Positions 17,705 through 26,298 are shown, numbered from the stretch's first letter. The stretch is DNA of 64,000 bases from G963665925 sp963676345 (GCA_963676345.2 CAXXTS010000004.1:248001-312000); one strand, 5' to 3'. Notes: generated from the letters alone by a model not told the origin. Numbers and translations are program-made.

Positions 17705-19050
17705 TAGGCCACCTCCATTACTGTGACTTCAACTTCGACACTGTCTTTTGGAATCAGAACCGATGCTACTGAAATGATTTCAGACACTTTTTTAGATGCC
17801 CCGCCGCCACCTGCAGGACCATTTGTATACAGAGTCTCAACTTCGTTTCCAATCATAACTGCATCCGCTTTTGTCTTTGTCCGTGCTGCAACGCGAATTC
17901 TAACCTCATTTGGCTCATTGTCAGTATTTACTGTCGCATCAGGGAACAGAGAATTCACACCAATCAAATCATACTTGATTTCGTCGAACGCCACACCGAC
18001 TAGTTCCAGTCTTCTTTTTACGATTTCCAGCGCAAGCTCTGCACGCTTTAGGCAGTTGGTCCCGCCATAGCTGATTTCTCCTTCACCGATGAAGCAGTCC
18101 TTATATCCAACACTTACCTTTAAGCTGTCTGTTGCTTCGGTTCCCGATCCGCCAGTCACAGCAACGACATCTGTATCAATTTGCTTAAAAGAAACCTTTG
18201 AAAAGTCCGCCACGCAGTCTGGCGTAATATACTCAGCTGGATTATGGATTTCATAAATCATCTGTTCTTTACAAGTATCTGGTGTTAAAATGCCACCTGT
18301 GTTTTCGAGCTTTGAGAGAACAGCATTGCCCTGTTCGTCTACTTCTGCAATTGGAAAACCAATATTCCAAGGCTCTGGAACATCCTTCATGCCCGGATCA
18401 GCATAATAGCCTCCCGTTACCTGTCCACCGCATTCAAGCAAATGACCTACCAGGGTTCCTCTACCCATTTTTTCATATTCGCCCAAATCCCATCCAAATT
18501 CATGAATCAGTGGCGCTAAAAATAGGGCTGGGTCGGATACACGCCCTGTAATGACCACATCTGCACCCATCTCCAGTGCTTTGACAATCCCCTTTACTCC
18601 CAAATATGCATTTGCAGATACAATTTCACCGTCAAGTTCTTTTAGTGATTTGCCTGTTTCCCAAACGGTAAGGTCGCTGAGAACATCCATTTTATCGAAA
18701 ACATCGTCTCCAGTCACTGCTGCAATTTTAATGCCTTTTAGACCTTGGTCTTCTGCAATTTTCTGTACTGCCTTTGCAGCTGCAATTGGATTGGCTGCGC
18801 CCATGTTGGTGATGATTTTTACATTGTTCTTATAAGCAAGGCCAAGTGCCTTTTCCATGCGGTATTCAAGAAGACTATTGTAGCCCTTTGTCGGGTCGCT
18901 GAGCTTGCTCTGCTGTGCAATGGCAATTGTTCTCTCAGCAAGGCACTCATAACCAATATAGTCCAGATTGCCATGCTTAATTAATTCTATAGATGGTTCC
19001 ACCCTATCACCAGAGTAGCCTGCGCCACTGCCAATTCTAACTTTTTTCAT
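17704..19050 (-). CDS. AtuA-like protein (acyclic terpene utilisation family, DUF1446)
   Basis: This 448-residue cytoplasmic protein belongs to the DUF1446/AtuA family. It begins MKKVRIGSGAGYSGDRVEPSIEL. It contains ANAYLGVKGIVKALEMGADVVITGRVSDPAL, the characteristic family block, and GPAGGGGASKKV near the end. The start at 19050 follows GAGGAG by 7 bases; an upstream in-frame ATG at 19065 lacks a site. Pseudomonas AtuA is needed for citronellol/geraniol breakdown, but its reaction is not well defined. Clostridial homologues beside carboxylate transporters probably act on a different acid. It is regulated with the transporter through a sigma-54 promoter. Confidence 0.85.
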   Translation of the reverse strand: MKKVRIGSGAGYSGDRVEPSIELIKHGNLDYIGYECLAERTIAIAQQSKLSDPTKGYNSLLEYRMEKALGLAYKNNVKIITNMGAANPIAAAKAVQKIAEDQGLKGIKIAAVTGDDVFDKMDVLSDLTVWETGKSLKELDGEIVSANAYLGVKGIVKALEMGADVVITGRVSDPALFLAPLIHEFGWDLGEYEKMGRGTLVGHLLECGGQVTGGYYADPGMKDVPEPWNIGFPIAEVDEQGNAVLSKLENTGGILTPDTCKEQMIYEIHNPAEYITPDCVADFSKVSFKQIDTDVVAVTGGSGTEATDSLKVSVGYKDCFIGEGEISYGGTNCLKRAELALEIVKRRLELVGVAFDEIKYDLIGVNSLFPDATVNTDNEPNEVRIRVAARTKTKADAVMIGNEVETLYTNGPAGGGGASKKVSEIISVASVLIPKDSVEVEVTVMEVA

Positions 19051-19068
19051 GATAAAACTCCTCAATAT

Positions 19069-20361
19069 CTAAATGCTGATTACTCCAATAACTACGCAAA
19101 CCACGAGCATAACCAGCGTTGTCGCAAATGCAAATGGTATTGTTTTCTTCTGATGATCGCCAAGGTCAACACCCGTAAGACCGATTAGCAGGAATGTAGA
19201 ACCTGTAAGCGGACTAACAGGGAAACCCGTTGTCATCTGACCAAGTATCGCCGCACGTCCAACGTTGAGTGCATCCACACCAAACTGTCCCGCTGTAGAT
19301 GACAGTACTGGCAAAACGCCAAAATAGAATGAATCCGGATCAAACAGTAAACTTGCAGGCATTGAAACGATACCTGTAAGCAGGGGCAGACGTGCACCCA
19401 ATGATGCTGGGATTGCTGAAACTGCAACTTCTGCCATTGCCGTAATCATACCTGTACCTTTAAGAATGCCTGTAAATGTACCTGCTGCAAAGAGAATAGA
19501 CGCCATCATTAATGCTGCCTTAGCATGGGCATCGACACGTGCACGCTGGTCTTTAACAGATGGGTAGTTCACCATTAGAGCCACTGTGAAAGCCAACATA
19601 AAAACAATGTGCGGCGGCAATTTGCCTGAAATCAGTACTGAAATCGCTACAACAATTGAAAGAATATTAAACAAGAAGAGTTTTGGACGCTCGAGGTTCT
19701 TTTTCTCTTCATCAACCTCGTAAGACAGCATTACATCGTCCCCAATTTCTTTAACATGGGCACGCTCTTTCTTTCCTAAAAAGTATGCTACACCAAGTAC
19801 AAAACCCAGACCGCAAAGGACTGGAATTAGAATTGGGTTAAATAATTCCGTAACATTAACATTGAGTGCAGAAGCAGCACGTAGCGTTGGTCCCCCCCAT
19901 GGGAGAACATTCATTGTACCTGCCGAAAGCGCCACGATGGTCGCCAGTGTCGTACGTTTCATTCCAAGTGCATCATAAAGTGGGAGCATAGCTGGAACTG
20001 TAACAAGGAATGTTACCGCACCCGATCCATCCAGATGAACCACCATTGCGAGAATGGCTGTGCCCACAGCAATTTTTGCCGGGTCTTTGCCGACAATGCT
20101 CAGTATTTTGTTGATAATTGGTTTAAATGTTCCCGCATCTGTTAAAATACCAAAAAACAGGATGGCAAAGATAAACATGACCCCGGTTGGGGCTATTTTC
20201 TTAATTCCGTCTGTCATAAAGCCAGCCACCTCACCAGAAAATCCTCCAATGAGTGCCATAATCACCGGTACAACAATCAGTGCCACAACCGGAGATGCCT
20301 TTTTTGTCATTACCACTGCAAGAAGTGTGATAATCGTTAAAAATCCCAATAAAGCTAACAT
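19069..20361 (-). CDS. CitMHS-family transporter (citrate-type carboxylate symporter)
   Basis: This 430-residue membrane protein of the citrate-Mg2+/H+ symporter family has about 11-12 helices. Family blocks visible are HLDGSGAVTFLVTVPAMLPLYDALGM, MNVLPWGGPTLRAASAL and GFPVSPLTGSTFLLIGLTGVDLGDHQK. The start at 20361 follows AAGGAGG; the longer frame has no site. It is the first gene after the sigma-54 promoter at 20410-20425. It likely imports the organic acid that the AtuA-like proteins then process. The exact substrate is unknown; citrate is only one possibility. Confidence 0.88.
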   Translation of the reverse strand: MLALLGFLTIITLLAVVMTKKASPVVALIVVPVIMALIGGFSGEVAGFMTDGIKKIAPTGVMFIFAILFFGILTDAGTFKPIINKILSIVGKDPAKIAVGTAILAMVVHLDGSGAVTFLVTVPAMLPLYDALGMKRTTLATIVALSAGTMNVLPWGGPTLRAASALNVNVTELFNPILIPVLCGLGFVLGVAYFLGKKERAHVKEIGDDVMLSYEVDEEKKNLERPKLFLFNILSIVVAISVLISGKLPPHIVFMLAFTVALMVNYPSVKDQRARVDAHAKAALMMASILFAAGTFTGILKGTGMITAMAEVAVSAIPASLGARLPLLTGIVSMPASLLFDPDSFYFGVLPVLSSTAGQFGVDALNVGRAAILGQMTTGFPVSPLTGSTFLLIGLTGVDLGDHQKKTIPFAFATTLVMLVVCVVIGVISI

Positions 20362-20409
20362 AGATTCCTCCTTAAAAAATATGATTGAATGCATTCGTTA
20401 ACTTTATAA

Positions 20410-20425
20410 CGCAAGATGCATGCCA
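20410..20425 (-). promoter_or_regulatory. Sigma-54 (-24/-12) promoter of the CitMHS-AtuA operon
   Basis: On the minus strand the sequence is TGGCATGCATCTTGCG, matching TGGCAYG-N4-TTGC with correct GG-GC spacing. It lies about 50 bases before the CitMHS start and downstream of a sigma-54 activator gene. Confidence 0.85.
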
Positions 20426-20462
20426 CTTTTTTTATCCATTTTTCTGGTTTTCAGGACGCGTA

Positions 20463-20586
20463 TTTCTAATATTTTAGAATTCTATTTTTAAAACCACGCT
20501 CAAATTCTTATACCCTCTAGGAAGGCTTTCTTGTACCATTTCTAAATAATTAGAAAAAAAGCAGTGGGTTTCTAAAATTTTAGAAA
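20463..20586. repeat. Three copies of an inverted repeat, likely activator binding sites
   Basis: Copies of TTTCTAA-N4-TTAGAAA lie at 20463-20480 (last base differs), 20539-20556 and 20569-20586. The two outer copies are 30 bases apart centre to centre. They sit upstream of the sigma-54 promoter, where enhancer sites are expected. They are probably bound by the Fis-type HTH of the activator encoded at 20598-21959. Confidence 0.75.
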
Positions 20587-20594
20587 CCCACTGC
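20554..20594 (-). terminator. Terminator of the sigma-54 activator gene
   Basis: gcagtgggtttctaaa (20561-20576) pairs with tttagaaacccactgc (20579-20594), followed by seven T on the minus strand. The stem contains the third copy of the inverted repeat, so one stretch serves as terminator and probable enhancer. Confidence 0.88.
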
Positions 20595-20597
20595 TTT

Positions 20598-21959
20598 TCA
20601 TTTCATTTTATTATAGAGTGTTGCAAGGGATATACCCAGTGCCTTCGCAGCTTTTTTCTTGCCTTCAATGCTGTCGCCATAAATTTGAATGGCTTCATCA
20701 ATCGCTTTTCTTTCAGCCCGCTTGGCAACGTCAGAGAGTTTTTCAATTTCCACTACCCGCTCTTCACGTGCTAAAAACTGAGACCGTATTTTAACTGGAA
20801 GCTGATCCAGATCAATTACAGACTCTGCCATCATATTGTAGGCAAATTCAACGGCATTGCGCAGTTCTCTTATATTTCCAGGCCAATCGTAGTTTTCAAG
20901 TGCCCTTCTGGCCTCATCAGATACATCGATACGCCGCTGGATTTCATCTTCCTTACGATTTAAAAACATGCGTGCAATAGGAAAAATATCTTGTCTGCGC
21001 ATACGTAGCGGCAAGAGATCAAGAGGGAAAACCGCCAACCTGTAGTAGAAGTCTTCCCTAAAGCTCCCCTGCCTCACCATATCTTCTAAGTTCTTATTTG
21101 ACGCCACAATCACCCGGACATCAATAGCTTTTTCCTCTATAGCCCCGACACGGCGAATGGTGTTCTCTTGTAGTGTTCTAAGTAGCTTTGACTGAAGACT
21201 ATACTCCATTTCTGAAATCTCATCGAGGAAAATAGTGCCTTGGTCAGCCGCTTCAAAAAGACCGGTTTTACCACCCTTCACCGCCCCGGTAAAAGCCCCG
21301 TCAATGTAACCAAAGAGCTCGCTTTCAAGCAGGGTCGGGTTAATGGCTGCACAATTGAGCGCAATAAAGGGCCCTTCTCGCCGGGCTGATGCGTTGTGAA
21401 TGGCCTGAGCGAATAATTCTTTGCCCGTACCGCTCTCTCCTGTAATTAATACAGACACATTTTTTTTGGCAATGCGCTTTGCCAGAGCCTTGGTTTCAAG
21501 ACTAACAGGATCCGCGCAGACCATACTATCAAAGGTATACCTTGCACGTTGAATCGAATTGAATCGATTGCGCATGCTCGCTATCTCCTTTTTATAGTGG
21601 CGAATAGTCTTTGTCAGCTCAACGGCATCATCTATGGCCTTAACCAGTGAAATGCCACCGATGATTTCACCATCATCTTTTACAGGCACCATATTTACAA
21701 CATATTCAACGCCATCTTCAAGACGACGGGCTCGAAGAATCCGCTCACCCGTTTCAAGCACGCGCTGGAGCTTGGCTCCAGGACGAACCTCAAGAAGCGG
21801 CTTTGAAACAATTTCATTATAGGAAACCCCTGTAATGCGTGTATAAGAAGGGTTTACATAGCGCACAATGGAATCTGCATCAATAATGAGAACCCCATCA
21901 TAGAGTGCGTCCAGAATGACCCTACTGATATTTCCAATTTTAAGTCTACTCCTCTGCAT
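20598..21959 (-). CDS. Sigma-54-dependent transcriptional activator (PAS-AAA+-Fis HTH)
   Basis: This 453-residue enhancer-binding protein has an N-terminal PAS domain (about 10-110) as sensor. A short coiled coil (about 112-140) and the AAA+ domain follow, with Walker A GESGTGKE at 174-181, GAFTGA at 221-226 (contacts sigma-54) and Walker B FLDE at 244-247. The Fis-type helix-turn-helix is at about 430-453 (AAKALGISLATLYNKM). There is no receiver domain, so it is not a two-component regulator. The PAS probably senses a small molecule. It lies directly upstream of, and probably activates, the CitMHS-AtuA operon. A gaggg site precedes the ATG. Confidence 0.94.
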   Translation of the reverse strand: MQRSRLKIGNISRVILDALYDGVLIIDADSIVRYVNPSYTRITGVSYNEIVSKPLLEVRPGAKLQRVLETGERILRARRLEDGVEYVVNMVPVKDDGEIIGGISLVKAIDDAVELTKTIRHYKKEIASMRNRFNSIQRARYTFDSMVCADPVSLETKALAKRIAKKNVSVLITGESGTGKELFAQAIHNASARREGPFIALNCAAINPTLLESELFGYIDGAFTGAVKGGKTGLFEAADQGTIFLDEISEMEYSLQSKLLRTLQENTIRRVGAIEEKAIDVRVIVASNKNLEDMVRQGSFREDFYYRLAVFPLDLLPLRMRRQDIFPIARMFLNRKEDEIQRRIDVSDEARRALENYDWPGNIRELRNAVEFAYNMMAESVIDLDQLPVKIRSQFLAREERVVEIEKLSDVAKRAERKAIDEAIQIYGDSIEGKKKAAKALGISLATLYNKMK

Positions 21960-22055
21960 TTTATCGCCCTCAATTCATTGTTTGTGATTCTTTATCTTGT
22001 TACCGATAATATCACAAGTCAATGTAAAAAGGGATCTTCCTTTGCTACATAGCCT

Positions 22056-22661
22056 TCATATTGCCTCATAAAAGGCTTTTACAACCTGCTCAGGAGAGGG
22101 GGCACACATAAGGGCCGACATGACCGCTGCGCCCTGGGCACCCGCCTCAAAAACCTGCTCTACATTTATTGGGGTAATCCCGCCAAGGGCAATGACAGGT
22201 ATGTCGACCGCACCGCTGATGCTTTTAATAAAGCCTGTTCCTCGCCCAGGACGCCCAGCCTTGCACGCTGTGTCAAAGACATGACTAGCCAGCAGGTATG
22301 TCGCCCCATGATTGCAGGCCATAACCGCTTCATTTAGCGAATGAACACTAACACCCAAATCAAGAGACTTATCACGCAACTTTTTAATGGCTGCTTTTTC
22401 AAGGGCCATAAAATCCTGAAATCTGAACTGAATCCCATCTGCATCCGCTGCGAGGGCAGCTTCAATATCAGAGTGTACAATCAACTGCTGATGGTTGTCC
22501 ATGGCCTTTTTGAAAACACGTACATGCGCAATTAGGGCCTGCGTTGGTAAGTCTTTTTCCCTTAGAATAACTCGGTGAATACCGGCTTTGATGGCCTTGA
22601 GAACAACCCGATCAAAGGCCTGCGCCTCTACCAGATGCCTGTTTGTGATAAGGCAAATCAT
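22056..22661 (-). CDS. tenI: TenI-like thiazole tautomerase / ThiE-family protein
   Basis: This 201-residue TIM barrel belongs to the thiamin phosphate synthase superfamily. ILREKD (about 32-37) matches the family. The ThiE DGVHLGQ-type motif is changed to ADGIQF. The block ASHVFDTACKAGRPGRG (about 124-140) is typical of TenI rather than ThiE. TenI converts the ThiG product to the aromatic thiazole carboxylate. Its place next to thiG and thiH fits that role. A true ThiE function cannot be excluded. It overlaps the thiH stop by four bases and ends the operon. Confidence 0.78.
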   Translation of the reverse strand: MICLITNRHLVEAQAFDRVVLKAIKAGIHRVILREKDLPTQALIAHVRVFKKAMDNHQQLIVHSDIEAALAADADGIQFRFQDFMALEKAAIKKLRDKSLDLGVSVHSLNEAVMACNHGATYLLASHVFDTACKAGRPGRGTGFIKSISGAVDIPVIALGGITPINVEQVFEAGAQGAAVMSALMCAPSPEQVVKAFYEAI

Positions 22662-23785
22662 AAAACCCCGTCACCGCGCAGGTCAAACCAGTCCTTGAAA
22701 ACGGGCTGATACCCTGCTGAAAGCAAGTATGTACGCATTTCATCGACAGAACGACCATCTGAAATTTCAAACTGGGCATCGGAATCATTATCATCATCTG
22801 TATGACCACCAACCTTAGTTGAAACCCCAGCAGAAATTTTTGTGACGCCTAGCGGCACAAGGTTATTTCTAAATTCTGCCGCTTCACGTGTCGACATGGT
22901 AATGCCCACAAAAGGCAGCAGACACCCCGTCGCAAGAAGAATCTGAACAAATGCCGCATCATCAACCGGGTTGGCAACCTCATAGCCTCCAGCACACGGC
23001 CTAATCCTCGGCATGGAAACCGCCAGCTCAACTTCAGGATAGTGTTTATGGATATGACTTGCATGCCAAGCTGTTTTAAACGCTTCCTTGCGCCAGTCAT
23101 CAAGGCCAAGCAGAGCACCGATGTTCACAGACCGCATGCCCTCTTTGGCACCGCGTTCCGGGGCTTCAAGCCTGTTCCTGTAATCCTTTTTAGGTCCGAA
23201 AAGATGCACTTCGTCATAGACCTTTGGATCATAAACCTCCTGATATACAGTCAGTCCATCCACGCCTGCCTCAACGACACGCCTATAGTCCGCTTCTGAC
23301 AGGGGATAAATTTCTATGGCAATGGAATCGAAGTACTTTCTCAGAATCTTAACCGCTTCAACAATATAAGATACAGGGGTGTGCTTCTCGGACTCACCTG
23401 TCAAAATTAATATGTGCTTTAGGCCTGTCTTTGCGATTTCCTGAGCTTCTCGTTCTATCTCTTCTGTGGATAACTGATGCCTTCCAATTTTGTTATGCAC
23501 ATTGTACCCACAATATGTACATCCGTTTACACAGTAATTTGCCAAATAAAGAGGCGTGTAGAGCACAATGGCCTTTCCAAAATGCTGAAGGCGCCTTTGA
23601 TGGGCACGTTGTGCCATTTTTTCTAGGCACTCTCCGCCAGCCTTTGAAAGGAGCACAGGCATGTCTTCGAGTTGAATGACTCGTTTGGCAAGCACACGGT
23701 CAACATCTGATACCGTAGCCCCTTCAATAACGCTGTCAAACCATGCCCCATCAAACTTCTGGATTTCATCATAAAAGGTAGCCAT
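22658..23785 (-). CDS. thiH: 2-iminoacetate synthase ThiH (radical SAM)
   Basis: This 375-residue radical SAM enzyme cleaves tyrosine to dehydroglycine (2-iminoacetate) and p-cresol for thiazole synthesis. The cluster motif CxxxCxxC is at Cys85, Cys89 and Cys92 (CVNGCTYC). The downstream stretch GGHTDDDNDSDAQFEISDGRS matches the ThiH C-terminus. It uses S-adenosylmethionine and a [4Fe-4S] cluster, which suits an anaerobe; aerobic Bacilli use ThiO instead. Its start overlaps the thiG stop by one base. Confidence 0.96.
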   Translation of the reverse strand: MATFYDEIQKFDGAWFDSVIEGATVSDVDRVLAKRVIQLEDMPVLLSKAGGECLEKMAQRAHQRRLQHFGKAIVLYTPLYLANYCVNGCTYCGYNVHNKIGRHQLSTEEIEREAQEIAKTGLKHILILTGESEKHTPVSYIVEAVKILRKYFDSIAIEIYPLSEADYRRVVEAGVDGLTVYQEVYDPKVYDEVHLFGPKKDYRNRLEAPERGAKEGMRSVNIGALLGLDDWRKEAFKTAWHASHIHKHYPEVELAVSMPRIRPCAGGYEVANPVDDAAFVQILLATGCLLPFVGITMSTREAAEFRNNLVPLGVTKISAGVSTKVGGHTDDDNDSDAQFEISDGRSVDEMRTYLLSAGYQPVFKDWFDLRGDGVL

Positions 23786-24561
23786 TATGCCTCACCCTCT
23801 CTTAAAAAACCAGTCAGTGGAGAAGATGCTTGTGCAAACTTATGCATTTCACCCATTTTTGCCTGGTAGCCAATACGACCTGCTTCTACAGCCATACTAA
23901 ATGCTTTTGCCATTCTGACAGGATCCTGCGCTGTGGCAATAGCCGTATTTACCAGTACAGCATCCGCACCCATTTCCATTGCAAGAGCCGCATCAGATGG
24001 TTTTCCAATGCCTGCATCCACAATAACTGGAATGTCAATTTCGTCAATTATAATTTGCGTCATTTCCTTTGTACGAATCCCGCGATTGGTACCGATTGGC
24101 GCCCCCAGTGGCATAACCGTTGCTGCACCTGCCTCTACAAGACGCTTGGCATCCATGAGGTCAGGACTCATATAGGGCAGCACGACAAAACCTTCCTTTG
24201 CAAGTATTTCAGTGGCTTTAATCGTCTCTTTATTGTCAGGTAGCAGGTACTTCATATCAGAAATCACTTCGATTTTAATCCAGTTTCCAGCGCCCATAGC
24301 ACGAGCAAGGCGGGCAATACGCACTGCTTCCTCTGCCGTTCTGGCGCCTGATGTATTAGGCAACAGGGTGATTTCTTTTGGAATGTACTCTAGAATGTTT
24401 TCTGTTTTTGAGTCAATATCTACACGTCTGAGTGCCATGGTAACAACATTGGTACCACATGCCTCAATAACCTCTGGTATCATTGACTTTCTTGGAAATT
24501 TTCCTGTTCCGATGAACAGACGACTCGATAATTCCTTTTTACCAATAATAAGTTTATCCAT
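23785..24561 (-). CDS. thiG: Thiazole synthase ThiG
   Basis: This 258-residue TIM barrel condenses deoxyxylulose 5-phosphate, 2-iminoacetate and ThiS-thiocarboxylate into the thiazole phosphate. Family blocks are visible: SRLFIGTGKF, TMALRRVD, LLPNTSGARTAEEAVRIARL, the Schiff-base lysine region NWIKIEVI and PLGAPIGTNRGI. It sits between thiF (74-base gap) and thiH (overlapping) in the TPP-controlled operon. Confidence 0.97.
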   Translation of the reverse strand: MDKLIIGKKELSSRLFIGTGKFPRKSMIPEVIEACGTNVVTMALRRVDIDSKTENILEYIPKEITLLPNTSGARTAEEAVRIARLARAMGAGNWIKIEVISDMKYLLPDNKETIKATEILAKEGFVVLPYMSPDLMDAKRLVEAGAATVMPLGAPIGTNRGIRTKEMTQIIIDEIDIPVIVDAGIGKPSDAALAMEMGADAVLVNTAIATAQDPVRMAKAFSMAVEAGRIGYQAKMGEMHKFAQASSPLTGFLREGEA

Positions 24562-24635
24562 TGTCTTTCGCTCCTTTATGTATTTCTCTATTTGGGATGA
24601 TTGTATATATACCAGTTTCTTTATGTCGGTCTGAA

Positions 24636-25442
24636 TTACGGCTCCGGCTGATCCATAATTAGCCTGAGTACCATATTGGCCTGATGTCCTGCTGCCACAC
24701 TCACGCGCGGCGCCATTAAACCTTCACCCACCCGCGCTTCAGAGACGCCATCGCCTATCAGATAGACCTGATTCATGATATTTGTAGTCTGTATGGTATT
24801 GCTTGAACCGAATCCTGCAAGTCCTGATGCTGCAACAATCGGACGATTCGGTCGCTTACGTTTCCACTCAGAGACCATCATAGCCTTGGACTGTGGACCA
24901 TCAAATGCTTCTACAGCAATATGGGCCTTACCAATATGCATCATTAAATTTTCCTGGTCTAAGAAAGCATCGCAAACCTCTACGTCAATAAATGGGTTGA
25001 TTTCAGCAATTTGCGCCTTGAGTGCCTGGGTCTTTTTCATGCCGATATGTTCAATTCTGTAGTGCTGTCGGTTCAAATTACTGGGTTCTACTACATCAAA
25101 ATCAATCAGAGTCAGCTTCCCCACGCCAATGCGTGCCAAGGAAACAGCAATATTGGAGCCCAGTCCACCCAATCCAGCAATGGCCACATGGGCTTTTTTA
25201 ACCTTTTGGTGGACACCGGTTGTGTGACGAGCGGCCATAAGGGTTTCCAGTTCTTCATAGGATGGTTTCTCCCCCCGCTTAATCAAAACCAGTCGGTCTT
25301 CATCTTGAAGTAGGGTATCTTCCTGAATCATAAAACCGTTATAAATCACCACATCGGCCTCAGGCTTATATGCCCTGCGAACACCAAAGGCCGTATCGCC
25401 ACTTCGAATGGCAAGGGTCTTTTCATTCAAGTGTATTTTCAT
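24636..25442 (-). CDS. thiF: ThiS adenylyltransferase ThiF with N-terminal ThiS-like domain
   Basis: This 268-residue E1-like enzyme activates the ThiS C-terminus with ATP. Residues 1-58 look like a divergent ThiS-like beta-grasp domain without a C-terminal Gly-Gly. The adenylating domain follows, with GLGGLGS at 90-96 and the block LIDFDVVEPSNLNRQ at about 115-129. The zinc-binding CxxC pairs of Escherichia coli ThiF are absent, as in the short Clostridial form of this enzyme. Its start overlaps the thiS stop (TAATG). Confidence 0.92.
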   Translation of the reverse strand: MKIHLNEKTLAIRSGDTAFGVRRAYKPEADVVIYNGFMIQEDTLLQDEDRLVLIKRGEKPSYEELETLMAARHTTGVHQKVKKAHVAIAGLGGLGSNIAVSLARIGVGKLTLIDFDVVEPSNLNRQHYRIEHIGMKKTQALKAQIAEINPFIDVEVCDAFLDQENLMMHIGKAHIAVEAFDGPQSKAMMVSEWKRKRPNRPIVAASGLAGFGSSNTIQTTNIMNQVYLIGDGVSEARVGEGLMAPRVSVAAGHQANMVLRLIMDQPEP

Positions 25443-25636
25443 TATCCGCCTCCTACAAAGGCAATAATCTCGATTTTGTCCCCCGTATTCAGTCGGTGGC
25501 TTTCAAACTGTGCTTTTTCAATAATGATGGCGTTCACCTCAACCACGACTTTGTGGGCATCCAGTTCCAGCTTCCTGAGCATTTCAAGTATGCTGACCCC
25601 CGCTTCCAAGGTGCTTTTCTTCCCGTTAATGAACAT
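25442..25636 (-). CDS. thiS: Sulfur carrier protein ThiS
   Basis: This 64-residue beta-grasp protein carries sulfur as a C-terminal thiocarboxylate for thiazole synthesis. It ends IIAFVGGG, giving the required terminal Gly-Gly. The ATG at 25636 is chosen because AGGAGG lies 6 bases upstream; the ATG two codons earlier directly abuts that site. It is the first gene after the TPP riboswitch. Confidence 0.93.
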   Translation of the reverse strand: MFINGKKSTLEAGVSILEMLRKLELDAHKVVVEVNAIIIEKAQFESHRLNTGDKIEIIAFVGGG

Positions 25637-25724
25637 GTACATCCTCCTAGTCTATAAAACTGATACTACATAAACACACCGGGAGAGCTTAGAAGGAAAC
25701 CTTGCGTGCTTTTTCTGTATAAAG

Positions 25725-25763
25725 AAAAAACGCACACCCTACTTGTTAAGTAGAGTATGCGCA
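25725..25763 (-). terminator. Riboswitch-controlled terminator before thiS
   Basis: cgcacaccctac (25731-25742) pairs with gtagagtatgcg (25750-25761), including two GU pairs, with six T after it on the minus strand. It lies between the TPP aptamer and thiS, so ligand binding probably favours this hairpin and stops transcription. Confidence 0.88.
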
Positions 25764-25782
25764 CAAAATCAGTCTTCCAAAT

Positions 25783-25871
25783 GCAGCTATCCCTACGTTC
25801 GTTTTAACGAAATCAGGTTCAAAGGGTTAGAGCTTAAAGCTCCTCTCAGCCAAAATTGGCACCCCCAGCAG
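25783..25871 (-). promoter_or_regulatory. TPP riboswitch (thi box)
   Basis: On the minus strand all conserved parts occur in order: GGGGGTGCC, GGCTGAGAG, ACCCTTTGAACCTGAT and a final ACGTAGGGA. The short variable stem is gagctttaagctc. It senses thiamin pyrophosphate and controls thiS-thiF-thiG-thiH-tenI through the terminator just downstream. Confidence 0.97.
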
Positions 25872-25932
25872 CGTGTTATGTGATTATATGAAATCAAAGT
25901 CATTATAACGTGTCATTGATGGGATGTAAAGA

Positions 25933-26229
25933 CTACACCTGGTCAAAATATTCAAGTGTATAAGCGCCACCCCTTGGTTGAGCTTGCATGCAGTCTTCAA
26001 ATGTTTTTAAAATATCTGCAAATATACCCGTTTTCATAAAGGCATCTGCATGGTCCTTGCTTTCCCAAGAGCCAATTGCAATTGCATCTCCAGAGGGCTC
26101 TGTATAGAACTGAACGCGGATGAACCCGGGCTGATTGACTATTTTATTTGCAACGCCTTCTTTCCAAATTCGTGTCGCTTCCTGCAGTTTTTCAGGTATG
26201 AATTGATACTTCATAATTGCATGATACAT
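25933..26229 (-). CDS. ABM-domain (antibiotic biosynthesis monooxygenase-like) small protein
   Basis: This 98-residue protein has a dimeric alpha/beta-barrel fold. It shows the usual strand-helix-strand order, with PGFIRVQFY (about 39-47) and IAIGSWESKDHADAFMKT (about 55-72). Members include heme-degrading and quinol-oxidising monooxygenases and proteins of unknown role. No heme-ligand pattern can be assigned. It is separated from glnS by a terminator and from the thi riboswitch by about 60 bases, so it is probably a single-gene unit. Confidence 0.7.
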   Translation of the reverse strand: MYHAIMKYQFIPEKLQEATRIWKEGVANKIVNQPGFIRVQFYTEPSGDAIAIGSWESKDHADAFMKTGIFADILKTFEDCMQAQPRGGAYTLEYFDQV

Positions 26230-26251
26230 ATGACCCTCCCTTATTTGAGTA

Positions 26252-26284
26252 CAAAAAGAGCTATTCCTAGTCAGAAATAGCTCT
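26252..26284 (-). terminator. Terminator of glnS
   Basis: agagctatt (26257-26265) pairs with aatagctct (26276-26284), followed on the minus strand by TTTTTG. Confidence 0.8.
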
Positions 26285-26298
26285 CAATCAATCACATA

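Noticed and set aside
23830..24243. 137-codon plus-strand frame inside thiG
   Set aside because: Antisense shadow of the conserved thiG gene; the product is rich in His, Cys and Asn without any family pattern.
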